Shown: one piece after another, positions 9,271 through 16,500 of the stretch
Layout of the letters: the number at the start of each line of letters is the position of its first letter
How positions within the stretch are numbered: position 1 is the first letter of the stretch
DNA from: Oscillospiraceae bacterium
Lineage (GTDB): Bacteria > Bacillota > Clostridia > Oscillospirales > Oscillospiraceae
Assembly: GCA_015067785.1 (NCBI GenBank)
Contig: SVLR01000021.1
Location: 1 to 38,390 of the forward strand
Length of the DNA stretch: 38,390 nt
Direction: 5' to 3'
Program-made: the position numbers and the translations under genes
Notes under the pieces: model-generated
The model's database searches: none
The model's input: the letters and a program-made list of their open reading frames with translations, nothing else
What the model was told of the DNA's origin: nothing

Positions 9271-9882
9271 CTGTGACAACAGCCAGCTTAAGGTGGGCTC
9301 TGTGAAGGCAAACTCCCAGGAATGGTGACCGACGCCTTCGTAAAGATCGTATTTAAGCTGGGGGTTGATGGGCTTTAAGACCTCGATCATTTCGATGGTA
9401 TGACGGGGGGAGACAACGGTGTCCTCTAAGCCATGGAAGGCCCAGATGGGCATTTGCAGCAGGGGGGCATTCCAAGCCATACCGCCGCCGCAGCAGGGCG
9501 CAATGGCAGCAAACAGCGCGGGATATGCCATGGCGGTGTACCAGGTGCCGAAGCCGCCCATACTCAGACCGCAAAGATAGAGCCGATTGGTATCCGCAGA
9601 AAATTTCGCGGTCATTTCGTCGATAAACTTTTTGATGCTCTCCACTCTTGCTGTCCAAAAGGTGTCTGTGGGACATTGGGGCATAATGAGGATGCAGTCC
9701 TGGAGGTTATCGTCATTTACGATTTTGGAAAAACCGTGGACCAAAACTTTAGACAGGTCCTCTCCACCATTTCCGCGCTCACCTGCACCGTGCAGCTGAA
9801 TAAGCAGAGCAGGGTGGTCACTGCAAGTGTCGGGGATGTACGCGATATAGGGGAAAATATGTGTATTTTCGATGATTCTCAT
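9256..9882 (-). CDS. Alpha/beta hydrolase, esterase/phospholipase type
   Basis: A 208-residue cytoplasmic serine hydrolase with no signal peptide. It has an oxyanion-hole region LIQLHGAGERG, nucleophile elbow GLSMGGFG (Ser107), and Asp154 (GLEDTVV) and His186 (GVGHHSW) completing the catalytic triad. The layout matches the dienelactone-hydrolase/carboxylesterase families that also include feruloyl-esterase-like and prolyl-oligopeptidase-like proteins. The substrate is unknown; a small ester is likely. GAGGTG precedes the ATG by 8 bases. The gene ends within the bidirectional terminator shared with pgmB. Confidence 0.88.
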   Translation of the reverse strand: MRIIENTHIFPYIAYIPDTCSDHPALLIQLHGAGERGNGGEDLSKVLVHGFSKIVNDDNLQDCILIMPQCPTDTFWTARVESIKKFIDEMTAKFSADTNRLYLCGLSMGGFGTWYTAMAYPALFAAIAPCCGGGMAWNAPLLQMPIWAFHGLEDTVVSPRHTIEMIEVLKPINPQLKYDLYEGVGHHSWEFAFTEPTLSWLLSQKKAE

Positions 9883-9936
9883 AGCAATTCACCTCGGTAT
9901 CCACTATACCACAGCTGCCCTCAAAAGTAAATATGT

Positions 9937-9960
9937 ACGGACGCCAAAAACGGTGTCCGT
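9937..9960. other. Hairpin between spoVT and the hydrolase gene
   Basis: ACGGACGCC (9937-9945) pairs with GGTGTCCGT (9952-9960), one G-U pair, loop of six. It lies just after the spoVT stop (minus strand). No T-run follows on either strand, so termination would be weak. Confidence 0.5.
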
Positions 9961-9964
9961 AAAA

Positions 9965-10507
9965 TTAGCTTTCCATTTGCTTTCCTAAAAAGCCGGCAAC
10001 GGTCTGGGCAAGACGCTGGTCAGCTTCCTGCAAAGGTGCGTCGCCTTCGCTGAGTAAGAGCATCACGCAGCCGAGCAGGTCACCCTGACAAAGAATGGGG
10101 GTCGCCACACCTAAGTGGTACTTGTCCGCGCCCTCGGCGGCGGCAATGCGGTGATCTCCGCCGGTATAGCGATAGGTCTTGCGGTTTTCCATCAGCTTTT
10201 CCAGTTCCCGGGAATTGGGCTTGTCCATCAGCTCCCGCTTGGGCGCACCGGCGAGCGCAATGATCCCATCCCGGTCCGCCACTGCCGCAATGCATCCTAA
10301 GTTGTCACCGATGGATTCGCAGATCTGGGCGGCAAAATCCTGCAGCTCCCCCATAGGGGAATATTTACGAAAGATCACGCCCCCATCCTTCTCAGTATAA
10401 ATTTCCAAAGGGTCGCCCTCCCGGATTTTAAGTGTCCTGCGAATCTCCTTCGGAATCACAATTCTTCCCAAATCGTCCACTCGACGAACAATACCGGTTG
10501 CTTTCAT
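9965..10507 (-). CDS. spoVT: Stage V sporulation protein T, AbrB-type regulator
   Basis: SpoVT is a DNA-binding regulator active in the forespore, where it tunes sigma-G-dependent genes. The 180-residue protein has the expected two parts: an N-terminal AbrB swapped-hairpin domain (MKATGIVRRVDDLGRIVIPK, residues 1-50) and a C-terminal GAF-like domain (about 55-180). I chose ATG 10507 because AGGAG lies just upstream and the family begins MKATGIVR; a longer open frame to 10546 has no support. Its presence argues that the organism can sporulate. The upstream 46 bases lead directly into a palindromic repeat (10554-10645), so its promoter is either very short or overlaps the repeat. Confidence 0.95.
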   Translation of the reverse strand: MKATGIVRRVDDLGRIVIPKEIRRTLKIREGDPLEIYTEKDGGVIFRKYSPMGELQDFAAQICESIGDNLGCIAAVADRDGIIALAGAPKRELMDKPNSRELEKLMENRKTYRYTGGDHRIAAAEGADKYHLGVATPILCQGDLLGCVMLLLSEGDAPLQEADQRLAQTVAGFLGKQMES

Positions 10508-10553
10508 ATATCTTTCTCCTTTTACGATACTTGCGGCACTACCCAAAAAACTG

Positions 10554-10645
10554 TGTCATTCTGAGCGAGCGTCAGCGAGTCGAAGAATCCGCGTCCCAAA
10601 AGAGAACGGATCCTTCGACTCCACTTCGTTCCGCTCAGGATGACA
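10554..10645. repeat. Interspersed palindromic repeat, copy 1
   Basis: A 92-base imperfect inverted repeat: TGTCATTCTGAGCG at the left end and CGCTCAGGATGACA at the right end, with an inner pair GAGTCGAAGAATCC and GGATCCTTCGACTC. A second copy lies at 20881-20998. It fills most of the gap between spoVT and the amidohydrolase gene. The remaining bases, 10646-10732, show nothing recognisable. Confidence 0.9.
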
Positions 10646-10732
10646 GCGATTATCGGTAGCCGCCCTACAATTTTTTTACAAATTACGCTGTTAGTATCTG
10701 TAAAGGATTGAAGATTATACTTTTGTGAGGCA

Positions 10733-11581
10733 TCAAAAACGAGATTTTATAGCTTCGATGCCGGCAGATAAAATACTGTCGGCTTTTTCACCTAAGATTT
10801 GCCGGAGATAGGCTTCTTCCGTTTTGCTGCCGTGGGGCACATTCCAGGCGCCGGCATCGGTGCCGGGGGCAAGAAGGCCGCCCATAGATGCAAAGATAGC
10901 GCAGTTTTCTTTTGCGCTTTCGAAAATTTTCACCACATCTGCTTCGGAAAACCGACCTGTGCCCCGGAGGTTCCCAACGGTAGAGAGAGTAGGCACCCAA
11001 ATGGTGTGGTTTTCTGCCATCGCCTGCAGGGCATCTTCATCTAAATAAGCGCCGTGTTCGATGCTGTCCACACCGGCATTTGCTGCGGCCTCTGCGGTTC
11101 TCGCGCCGTTACAGTGGGCCATTACCGCAAAGCCCGAATCGTGGGCAATGTGTACAAGCTCCCGAATTTCCTTTTCAGGCAGTCCGTCCTCGGTCAGCAC
11201 ACCAAACCGGTCAAAGTCCATAAGCCCCGAGATCATAATCTTTATAAAGTCGCAGCCCCGTGCACCCAGTCTTTTTACATGGGCAGCATATTCCCGGAGG
11301 TCCGCATAGCTTTCCCCGATAAATGCGCCGTAATGTCCTTTTTTGCAAAGCGGGGAGAGGGGCGTGCGATAAGTAATGCCGTATTCCTTTGCCATTTCCC
11401 GGGCGGCTTTGCCCACACCCCAGCGGTCACCGCCGTCCCGGAGATAGGTATAGCCTTCTTCTTGATAGATTTGCAGTGTCTTGCGGATAAAATCCTCGTC
11501 CGGCAGGTGCGCGTGGCGGGCAATGGCGTCCTTCCAAGCTATGCCGTCCAGCACCATATGGATATGACAGTCACTTTTCAC
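10733..11581 (-). CDS. Metal-dependent amidohydrolase
   Basis: A 282-residue TIM-barrel amidohydrolase with a full set of candidate metal ligands: HxH (CHIH, His6 and His8), Lys114 in FIKIMISG (likely carboxylated), His156 (MAHCNGA), His176 (IEHGA) and Asp242 (GTDAG). Such proteins resemble imidazolonepropionases, prolidase-like enzymes and Xaa-Arg dipeptidases, and the exact substrate is not evident. I place the start at GTG 11581 (VKSDCHIH) because GGGGG lies 8 bases upstream and the consensus promoter at 11607-11634 would put transcription start after the longer open frame's ATG at 11698. It diverges from the MATE exporter gene. Confidence 0.85.
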   Translation of the reverse strand: MKSDCHIHMVLDGIAWKDAIARHAHLPDEDFIRKTLQIYQEEGYTYLRDGGDRWGVGKAAREMAKEYGITYRTPLSPLCKKGHYGAFIGESYADLREYAAHVKRLGARGCDFIKIMISGLMDFDRFGVLTEDGLPEKEIRELVHIAHDSGFAVMAHCNGARTAEAAANAGVDSIEHGAYLDEDALQAMAENHTIWVPTLSTVGNLRGTGRFSEADVVKIFESAKENCAIFASMGGLLAPGTDAGAWNVPHGSKTEEAYLRQILGEKADSILSAGIEAIKSRF

Positions 11582-11606
11582 CGGAAATACCCCCTTTCCT
11601 CTGCTT

Positions 11607-11634
11607 AGTATATCAAAATACGGTAAATTGTCAA
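11607..11634 (-). promoter_or_regulatory. Sigma-A-type promoter for the amidohydrolase gene
   Basis: Minus strand: TTGACA (11634-11629), 16-base spacer, TATACT (11612-11607). Transcription would start near 11600, about 20 bases before the GTG start at 11581. Confidence 0.75.
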
Positions 11635-11650
11635 ATCCGAAGGATTCCTG

Positions 11651-11679
11651 TTGCTTTTTTTGCCGACTTCCGTTATAAT
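11651..11679 (+). promoter_or_regulatory. Sigma-A-type promoter for the MATE gene
   Basis: TTGCTT (11651-11656), 17-base spacer, TATAAT (11674-11679), about 30 bases upstream of ATG 11711. It is back to back with the divergent promoter at 11607-11634; the two -35 boxes are only 16 bases apart, so one bound regulator could affect both. Confidence 0.8.
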
Positions 11680-11710
11680 AAATCGGAAAACTACACAAAG
11701 AGGAATCGTT

Positions 11711-13108
11711 ATGGCAGCAAATACCCTTGATAACAACAAAATGCGCACGATGCCGGTGGGAAAGCTCCTTTTCAATATGGCGCTTCCGCTGGCACTTTCT
11801 ATGCTGGTTCAGGCGCTTTACAATGTGGTGGACAGCATCTATGTCTCCCGAATCTCTGAAAGCGCGGTGACAGCACTGTCTCTCGCGTTCCCGATTCAGA
11901 ACCTGATTATCGGATTTGCCACCGGTATCGGTGTTGGTATGAATAGTATCCTGAGTAAATCCTTGGGCGAAAACAATCGCCAGCGTGTCAATGTGGCAGC
12001 AGGCAATGGTATTTTTCTGATGCTTATTGCCGTAGCCATTTTTATGGTCTTCGGTTTTGTTGGTGCCCGTCCTTTCTTTGCGATCCAGTCCTCTGTGGAG
12101 GAGACTGTTCGGGGCGGCGGTGACTATTTGACCATTTGCTGTATTTTTTCCTTAGGCATTTTTGTGGAGGTGCTGGGGGAACGGATGCTACAGGCCTCCG
12201 GTCGGACAATCTACACCCTCTTTACCCAGGGTACCGGTGCCGTTGTCAATATCATTTTGGACCCGGTGTTCATTTTCGGTGTGCCGGCTTTGGGCATACC
12301 TGCCTTTGGTATGGCAGGCGCAGCGATTGCAACGGTCATCGGTCAGTGGATCGCCGCTATTTTGGCAATTATCTTTAACCTGACCAGAAACCCTGAGGTG
12401 CAGTTCGCCCTAAAATATATACACCCCGATCCCAAGGTGCTATCAAAGATCTTGTCTGTGGGCATTCCCTCCATCATTATGATGGCCATCGGTTCGATCA
12501 TGACATTCTCTATGAATGGCATTTTTCAAAGCTTCAAGGACTACGGGGAGACGGCAACCGGTGTGTTCGGTGTCTATTTTAAGCTCCAGAGCTTTGTGTT
12601 TATGCCGATCTTCGGCATCAATAACGCATCGGTCTCCATCATTGCTTATAACTACGGCGCAAGGCTGCCGGCGCGGATCACTAAAAATTTGAAGTTTGCG
12701 ATGGCTGCTGCCCTAACCATCATGCTGTTGGGTCTGGCTGTCTTCCAGCTTTTCCCCACGGTGCTTCTTGGACTTTTTGAGCCTACGGACGACTTTTTGC
12801 GTCTCGGTATCAGCGCATTGCGGCTGGTCTCCCTGAGCTTCCCCCTTGCCGGCGTGAGCATTGCACTGAGCGCAACCTTCCAAGCCATGGGCGTGGGTAT
12901 CTACTCCACGGTTACATCCCTGTGCCGACAGCTTTTTGTGCTGGTGCCGGTGGCATATCTTCTGAGCCTTTCCGGAAATGTGGAGCTGGTTTGGTGGGCA
13001 TTCCCTATGGCAGAGCTGGTCAGCCTGACCGTTACCCTGATCTTTTTCCGCAGAATTCACCGCAATAAGATAAAGCCACTTTACGAACGGCAAGAGGCTG
13101 TGGTATAA
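11711..13108 (+). CDS. MATE family multidrug/metabolite efflux transporter
   Basis: A 465-residue, 12-helix membrane protein with the two-fold MATE repeat. The N-half starts KLLFNMALPLALSMLVQALY and the C-half restarts near SVGIPSIIMMAIGSIMTFSM. MATE proteins export cationic drugs or metabolites in exchange for Na+ or H+. The typical N-terminal signature LYNVVDSIYVSR and the GFATGIGVGMNS segment are seen. The start at ATG 11711 follows AGAGGA and lies downstream of a good promoter. The substrate cannot be assigned. The stop codon overlaps the -10 box of the next gene's promoter. Confidence 0.93.
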   Translation: MAANTLDNNKMRTMPVGKLLFNMALPLALSMLVQALYNVVDSIYVSRISESAVTALSLAFPIQNLIIGFATGIGVGMNSILSKSLGENNRQRVNVAAGNGIFLMLIAVAIFMVFGFVGARPFFAIQSSVEETVRGGGDYLTICCIFSLGIFVEVLGERMLQASGRTIYTLFTQGTGAVVNIILDPVFIFGVPALGIPAFGMAGAAIATVIGQWIAAILAIIFNLTRNPEVQFALKYIHPDPKVLSKILSVGIPSIIMMAIGSIMTFSMNGIFQSFKDYGETATGVFGVYFKLQSFVFMPIFGINNASVSIIAYNYGARLPARITKNLKFAMAAALTIMLLGLAVFQLFPTVLLGLFEPTDDFLRLGISALRLVSLSFPLAGVSIALSATFQAMGVGIYSTVTSLCRQLFVLVPVAYLLSLSGNVELVWWAFPMAELVSLTVTLIFFRRIHRNKIKPLYERQEAVV

Positions 13109-13109
13109 T
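13081..13109 (+). promoter_or_regulatory. Probable promoter for the dnaD-dnaC cluster
   Basis: An extended -10 (TGG TATAAT, 13101-13109) with a weak -35 (TTACGA, 13081-13086) at 17-base spacing. The -10 box contains the MATE stop codon. Confidence 0.55.
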
Positions 13110-13141
13110 CCATAACTACGACAAAACAGGAGGAAATGCTT

Positions 13142-14020
13142 ATGCAGCTATGTGAACTGAATATTAGCCGGGAGCATTTGCATAAGCTGCTGTCTGCCGC
13201 CAGTGGCGATGCGGCCCTTCTGTACTTATACATTGCAGCCGGCAATCCCCCGGAGGAGGGGGAGCGGGCGCTGAACTTAGGCACGACCCGGTATGCCTGC
13301 GCGGCAGCGACGCTGCGGCAGCTTGGTCTTTGGCCGGAGAAAAAGAATACACCTATCTTCAGCGGAGAAAGACCCCAGTACTCCGAGCGGGACGTTATGA
13401 TCGCTATGGACCAAAGCAGCGATTTTAAGGCGCTGTACGGAGAGGTCCAGCGGCTGATGGGGCGCACCCTCAACACCGAAGAGCTGAAGATCCTGCTGGG
13501 CATCGTGAACTATTTGGGAATGTCTATGGATGTGGTGTCTGTGCTGTTTTGCTACTGCAAGGACCGGGCACGGCAGAAAAATCTTCGCGCACCCTCTCTT
13601 CGTTCTATTGAAAAGGAAGCCTATGCGTGGGCAGAGCAGGGGATCGATACTCTGGAGGAGGCGGCTGCCTATATCCAACGGCAGAATTTCCGTCAAAGCA
13701 AGATCGGGGAGATCATGAAGGTGCTGCAGATCCACGGACGCAGCCTGACCCCCGGAGAGACAAAGTACGCCCAGCAGTGGGTGGACTGGGGCTTCCGACC
13801 GGATGTGATCGAAATGGCCTATGAGCGGACCTGCATCAATACCGGCGGTCTTAGCTGGAGCTATATGAACCGGATCCTGACCCGTTGGCACGAAGCGGGA
13901 CTTATGCGCCCGGAGGAGATCCGTGGCAAGGATGTAAAGCCTGCACCCAAGGGCGCAAAGGGCGAGCTGGCCGGCGAAGACTATGCTGCCATCAAGAGAA
14001 TTTTGCAGGAGGACGAATAA
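13142..14020 (+). CDS. DnaD-domain replication initiation/restart protein
   Basis: A 292-residue protein with an N-terminal winged-helix-like region (residues ~1-90) and two DnaD/DnaB-type helical domains. The first is about 105-190 (GRTLNTEELKILLGIVNYLG); the second is about 195-270 (GRSLTPGETKYAQQWVDWGF) and ends in SWSYMNRILTRWHEAG, which matches the YxxxILxxW signature of the family. These proteins remodel DNA at the origin and help recruit the helicase loader. The direct neighbour is a DnaC/DnaI-like loader, as in other Clostridia. AGGAGG is only 2 bases from ATG 13136 but 8 from ATG 13142, so I chose the latter. Confidence 0.88.
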   Translation: MQLCELNISREHLHKLLSAASGDAALLYLYIAAGNPPEEGERALNLGTTRYACAAATLRQLGLWPEKKNTPIFSGERPQYSERDVMIAMDQSSDFKALYGEVQRLMGRTLNTEELKILLGIVNYLGMSMDVVSVLFCYCKDRARQKNLRAPSLRSIEKEAYAWAEQGIDTLEEAAAYIQRQNFRQSKIGEIMKVLQIHGRSLTPGETKYAQQWVDWGFRPDVIEMAYERTCINTGGLSWSYMNRILTRWHEAGLMRPEEIRGKDVKPAPKGAKGELAGEDYAAIKRILQEDE

Positions 14021-14995
14021 ATGGCATACAGTAAAGATGTGATGCGAAAGGCAAAAGCCCGGCTGGATGCTATGCGCGCCGACCGGCAATCCCAGCAGGA
14101 GCAGCGTCTTCACAGCGCCTATATGCAATTGCCCCGGCTTCGGGAAATCGATATGCTGCTTCGGCAGACAATGGCAAATGCTGCCCGGGCAGCCTTCCAG
14201 CAAAGTGAGGATGCTCATGCGCTTATGGAGAAGGCGCGGCAGGAGAATCAGGCGCTCCAGCGGGAGCGGGAAGCCTTGCTCGCTGCGAATTTCCCCGAAA
14301 ACTACCTGATGGAGGGACCGGTTTGCGAAAGCTGCGGCGGTCTGGGCTATATCGGCGCAGAAATGTGCCATTGCCTCCAAGCCCTGTGCCGGGAGGAGCA
14401 ACGCAATCTGCTGACGCTCCTTGCCTGCGGTACAGCTTCCTTCCGGGACTTCCGTTTGGATTACTATCCCGATGCGGTAGATCCTAAATATGGCGCAAGT
14501 CCCCGTCAGGTGATGGCGCGGACCTATGATTACTGCCGGAAATATGCGGCGTCCTTTGCGCCGGACAGCGGAAGCCTTTTGTTCGTAGGCGGCACGGGAC
14601 TGGGAAAGACCATGCTTTCCGCTTGTATTGCCACTGAGGTAACGGAAAAGGGCTATGCGGTGTCTTATGAAAGTGCCGGACATCTGTTCTCCAAGCTGGA
14701 AAAGAATCACTTTAACCGTACCGACGAGACGGCAGCTGCGGTAGCAGAGATCGAAAACGCAGACCTTTTGATCATAGATGATCTGGGAACGGAGATGGCA
14801 GGTAATTTCGTCACCGCCGCGCTGTACAGTCTCCTGAATGACCGGATCCTTGCCGGTAAGCCGACGATCATTTCCACCAATCTCAATGCCCAGGAGATCG
14901 CTGACCGCTATTCCCCCCAGATCGCATCCCGGCTTCGGGGCAACTTCCGTCAGTTGACCTTTGTGGGTGAGGATATCCGACTGAAAAGAAGATGA
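14021..14995 (+). CDS. DnaC/DnaI-like replicative helicase loader (AAA+ ATPase)
   Basis: Loads the replicative helicase on DNA. Residues 1-95 form a helical, helicase-contacting region. Cys102, 105, 116 and 118 (CESC...CHC) look like a zinc site. The AAA+ core begins near 180, with Walker A GGTGLGKT (190-197) and Walker B LLIIDDLG (~247-254), followed by a sensor (IISTN) and the arginine-finger region SRLRG. It could also be described as IstB-like, but no transposase is nearby and the dnaD-like gene ends one base earlier. The ribosome binding site AGGAGG lies inside the end of the upstream gene, which implies translational coupling. Confidence 0.92.
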   Translation: MAYSKDVMRKAKARLDAMRADRQSQQEQRLHSAYMQLPRLREIDMLLRQTMANAARAAFQQSEDAHALMEKARQENQALQREREALLAANFPENYLMEGPVCESCGGLGYIGAEMCHCLQALCREEQRNLLTLLACGTASFRDFRLDYYPDAVDPKYGASPRQVMARTYDYCRKYAASFAPDSGSLLFVGGTGLGKTMLSACIATEVTEKGYAVSYESAGHLFSKLEKNHFNRTDETAAAVAEIENADLLIIDDLGTEMAGNFVTAALYSLLNDRILAGKPTIISTNLNAQEIADRYSPQIASRLRGNFRQLTFVGEDIRLKRR

Positions 14996-15648
14996 AAACA
15001 GGTATTTTATTTGACTTGGACGGCACCCTGCTGGACACCTTGGGGGATCTGCATACTGCCGTCAATTATGCCCTTTCTGTGTTTGGCTATCCCGGTCGTG
15101 AGAAAGGGGAGATCCGTTCCTATTTGGGAAACGGTATGCGAAACCTCATCAAATGCGCTATGCCGGAAGGCGTGACGGAGCAGCAGGTGGATGAGACGCT
15201 CTCGATCTATCAGCCCTATTACGACAGCCACAACCTGATCCTCACAAGACCCTATGACGGCATCCTTCCTGCGCTGGAGGAGCTAAAGGGGAAATATGCC
15301 ATCGGTGTGGTCTCCAATAAGCAGGACACTGCAGTAAAGCCTATGTGTGCCCGGTTCTTTGGAGAGACACTCTATGCTTTGGGGGAAGTGCCCGGCTGTC
15401 CCCGGAAACCGGCGCCGGATATGCTCTATAAGGCAATGGCGGAGATCGGAGTAGAAAAGGCAGTCTATGTGGGCGACAGCGAGGTGGACCTCCGGGTGGC
15501 GGAAAACGCGGGACTGCCGTGCCTGCTTGTCACTTGGGGCTTCCGGGATAAGGCGCAGCTGATCGCCGCAGGGGGGAAGCACTTCTGTGACGACCCTGCA
15601 GAGCTTGCAGCAGCGGTAGAAGCCCTGATTTATGCAGAGCTTTTCTAA
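14992..15648 (+). CDS. gph: HAD-superfamily phosphatase, phosphoglycolate-phosphatase type
   Basis: A 218-residue HAD phosphatase. Motif I is FDLDGTLLDT (Asp8 and Asp10), motif II is VVSNK, the motif III lysine is in KPAPDM, and motif IV is VGDSEVDLRVAENAG. The helical cap places it with phosphoglycolate phosphatase and pyrophosphatase PpaX; the true substrate may be phosphoglycolate, pyrophosphate or another small phosphoester. Its ATG overlaps the helicase-loader stop (ATGA), so it is the last gene of a three-gene cluster. Confidence 0.85.
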   Translation: MKTGILFDLDGTLLDTLGDLHTAVNYALSVFGYPGREKGEIRSYLGNGMRNLIKCAMPEGVTEQQVDETLSIYQPYYDSHNLILTRPYDGILPALEELKGKYAIGVVSNKQDTAVKPMCARFFGETLYALGEVPGCPRKPAPDMLYKAMAEIGVEKAVYVGDSEVDLRVAENAGLPCLLVTWGFRDKAQLIAAGGKHFCDDPAELAAAVEALIYAELF

Positions 15649-15666
15649 AAACAGACGGATTTCGGC

Positions 15667-15695
15667 TTGACGGAGCGAAGCTTCTGTGATAGTAT
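15667..15695 (+). promoter_or_regulatory. Probable promoter of tRNA-Leu
   Basis: TTGACG (15667-15672), 17-base spacer, TAGTAT (15690-15695), placing the start a few bases before the mature tRNA at 15706. Confidence 0.65.
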
Positions 15696-15705
15696 ATATT
15701 TTGCC

Positions 15706-15792
15706 GCCGGTATGGTGGAACAGGTAGACACAAGGGACTTAAAATCCCTCGGAGTAAAATCCGTACCGGTTCGATTCCGGTTACCGGCACCA
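15706..15792 (+). tRNA. tRNA-Leu (anticodon UAA), CCA encoded
   Basis: An 87-base class II tRNA. The acceptor stem pairs GCCGGTA (15706-15712) with TACCGGC (15782-15788), followed by discriminator A and an encoded CCA. The anticodon arm AGGGA-CTTAAAA-TCCCT gives UAA. A long variable arm (CGGAGTAAAATCCG) is typical of leucine tRNAs, and the T-arm is ACCGG-TTCGATT-CCGGT. A terminator begins on the last base of the CCA. Confidence 0.97.
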
Positions 15793-16080
15793 AAAAGAGA
15801 GCACCCTCCGGGGTGCTCTCTTTTTGGTGGTAACGGAATCGAACCCATAGCAGTGGAACTGTCCGGTGGACAGTTCCTGCCACCAGTGCAAACACTGGTG
15901 GCTACCTTAATTTTCTTTCGCTGGCGAAAGAAAATGCAAATCGATTCCGGTTACCGTGTTACGCTGCGCACAGCACCCTCCGGGGTGCTCTCTTTTTGGT
16001 GGTAACGGAATCGAACCCATAGCAGTGGAACTGTCCGGTGGACAGTTCCTGCCACCAGTGCAAACACGGGTAGCTACCTT
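15771..16080. repeat. Tandem ~170-base duplication starting in the tRNA-Leu 3' end, full of hairpins
   Basis: Unit 1 (15771-15940) begins with the tRNA T-arm/acceptor sequence TCGATTCCGGTTACCG. Unit 2 starts with the same 16 bases at 15941. Bases 15800-15908 recur at 15972-16080 with only two mismatches. Inside are perfect hairpins GGAACTGTCC/GGACAGTTCC and CCACCAGTG/CACTGGTGG (the latter disrupted in copy 2); unit 1 also has TTTTCTTTCGC/GCGAAAGAAAA (15911-15934). The antisense segment GGTAACGGAATCGA (15828-15841 and again in copy 2) is a slightly degraded reverse complement of the tRNA 3' end. No gene is credible here. It may be the scar of repeated integration at the tRNA, or a structured repeat family that uses tRNA 3' ends. 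Confidence 0.9.
15792..15825. terminator. Terminator of tRNA-Leu (symmetrical)
   Basis: A perfect 15-bp stem, AAAAAGAGAGCACCC (15792-15806) with GGGTGCTCTCTTTTT (15811-15825), loop TCCG. The A-run and T-run make it functional on both strands. A shortened copy recurs at 15972-15997. Confidence 0.93.
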
Positions 16081-16111
16081 GGGAGAAAGTAGAAAAAATG
16101 TAAAAAAACAC

Positions 16112-16140
16112 TTGCAATCCTTTCGTAAATATGCTATAAC
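16112..16140 (+). promoter_or_regulatory. Promoter of the small secreted peptide gene
   Basis: TTGCAA (16112-16117), 17-base spacer, extended -10 TGC-TATAAC (16132-16140). The start would lie about 50 bases before the ATG. Confidence 0.7.
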
Positions 16141-16199
16141 AAAGACAGCAATGTGAGAAGCTATTATGCATTGTGAATATTTGAAAGGGGCGAAAACCT

Positions 16200-16445
16200 A
16201 TGAAAAACAAAAAAGTCATCCGTACAGTCTTTATGATGCTGCTGGTAGCTTGCTTGCTGCTTGCTTATCCTACAGTAGCGCATGCGGCTTCCGCCTCCGG
16301 TGATGTTGGCTCCAGCATCTCCAACTTCTTCACCGGTATCCTCAATTGCCTTGTGATGATCTGCGAGGGTGTTATCGGCATCTTTGCCACGCTGGCACAA
16401 CTGCTTGTTGACATCGTGAATTTGATCATTGGCTTATTCAACTAA
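16200..16445 (+). CDS. Small secreted hydrophobic peptide (81 residues), unknown function
   Basis: I do not recognise this protein. It has a clear signal peptide (KNKKVIRTV, a Leu/Ala core, then the likely cleavage site AHA-AS near residue 29). The mature ~52 residues are Gly/Ser-rich at first and then strongly hydrophobic with a helical pattern (FFTGILNCLVMICEGVIG and LLVDIVNLIIGLF), with two cysteines. The gene is monocistronic: it has its own promoter (16112-16140), a ribosome binding site (AAGGGG) and a strong terminator. The hydrophobic end resembles the C-terminal tails of the two large exported proteins in the window. A membrane-active peptide or surface component is possible, but that is speculation. 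Confidence 0.75.
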   Translation: MKNKKVIRTVFMMLLVACLLLAYPTVAHAASASGDVGSSISNFFTGILNCLVMICEGVIGIFATLAQLLVDIVNLIIGLFN

Positions 16446-16462
16446 GACTACATAATTTGGAC

Positions 16463-16500
16463 AGCACCGCAGGTTTGCTTGCGGTGCTTTCTTATTTTTT
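16463..16500 (+). terminator. Terminator of the small peptide gene
   Basis: AGCACCGCA (16463-16471) pairs with TGCGGTGCT (16480-16488), followed by TTCTTATTTTTT. The convergent flippase gene's stop codon lies in the T-run. Confidence 0.9.

Noticed and set aside
13277..14710. 477-codon open frame on the minus strand opposite the dnaD-dnaC pair
   Set aside because: The plus-strand genes have clear domains and ribosome binding sites. The antisense frame has none and matches no family I know.
14021..14995. IstB transposition helper of an IS21 element
   Set aside because: The domain is similar, but there is no IstA transposase or terminal repeat, and the gene is coupled to a DnaD-domain gene, which fits a helicase loader.
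15828..15845. Possible second, antisense tRNA
   Set aside because: Only a T-loop-like 3' fragment is present. There is no acceptor 5' half, anticodon arm or D-arm, so it is a tRNA relic and not a gene.
15667..16156. Short open frames in the tRNA-Leu duplication (encoding LSFWW-type peptides)
   Set aside because: They run across the tRNA, its terminator and hairpins. The repeats are identical in DNA rather than protein, and there is no convincing start signal.
15706..16445. Integrated phage or genomic island at tRNA-Leu
   Set aside because: Although tRNA 3'-end copies are present, no integrase, excisionase or phage gene lies nearby and the copies are only 170 bases apart.
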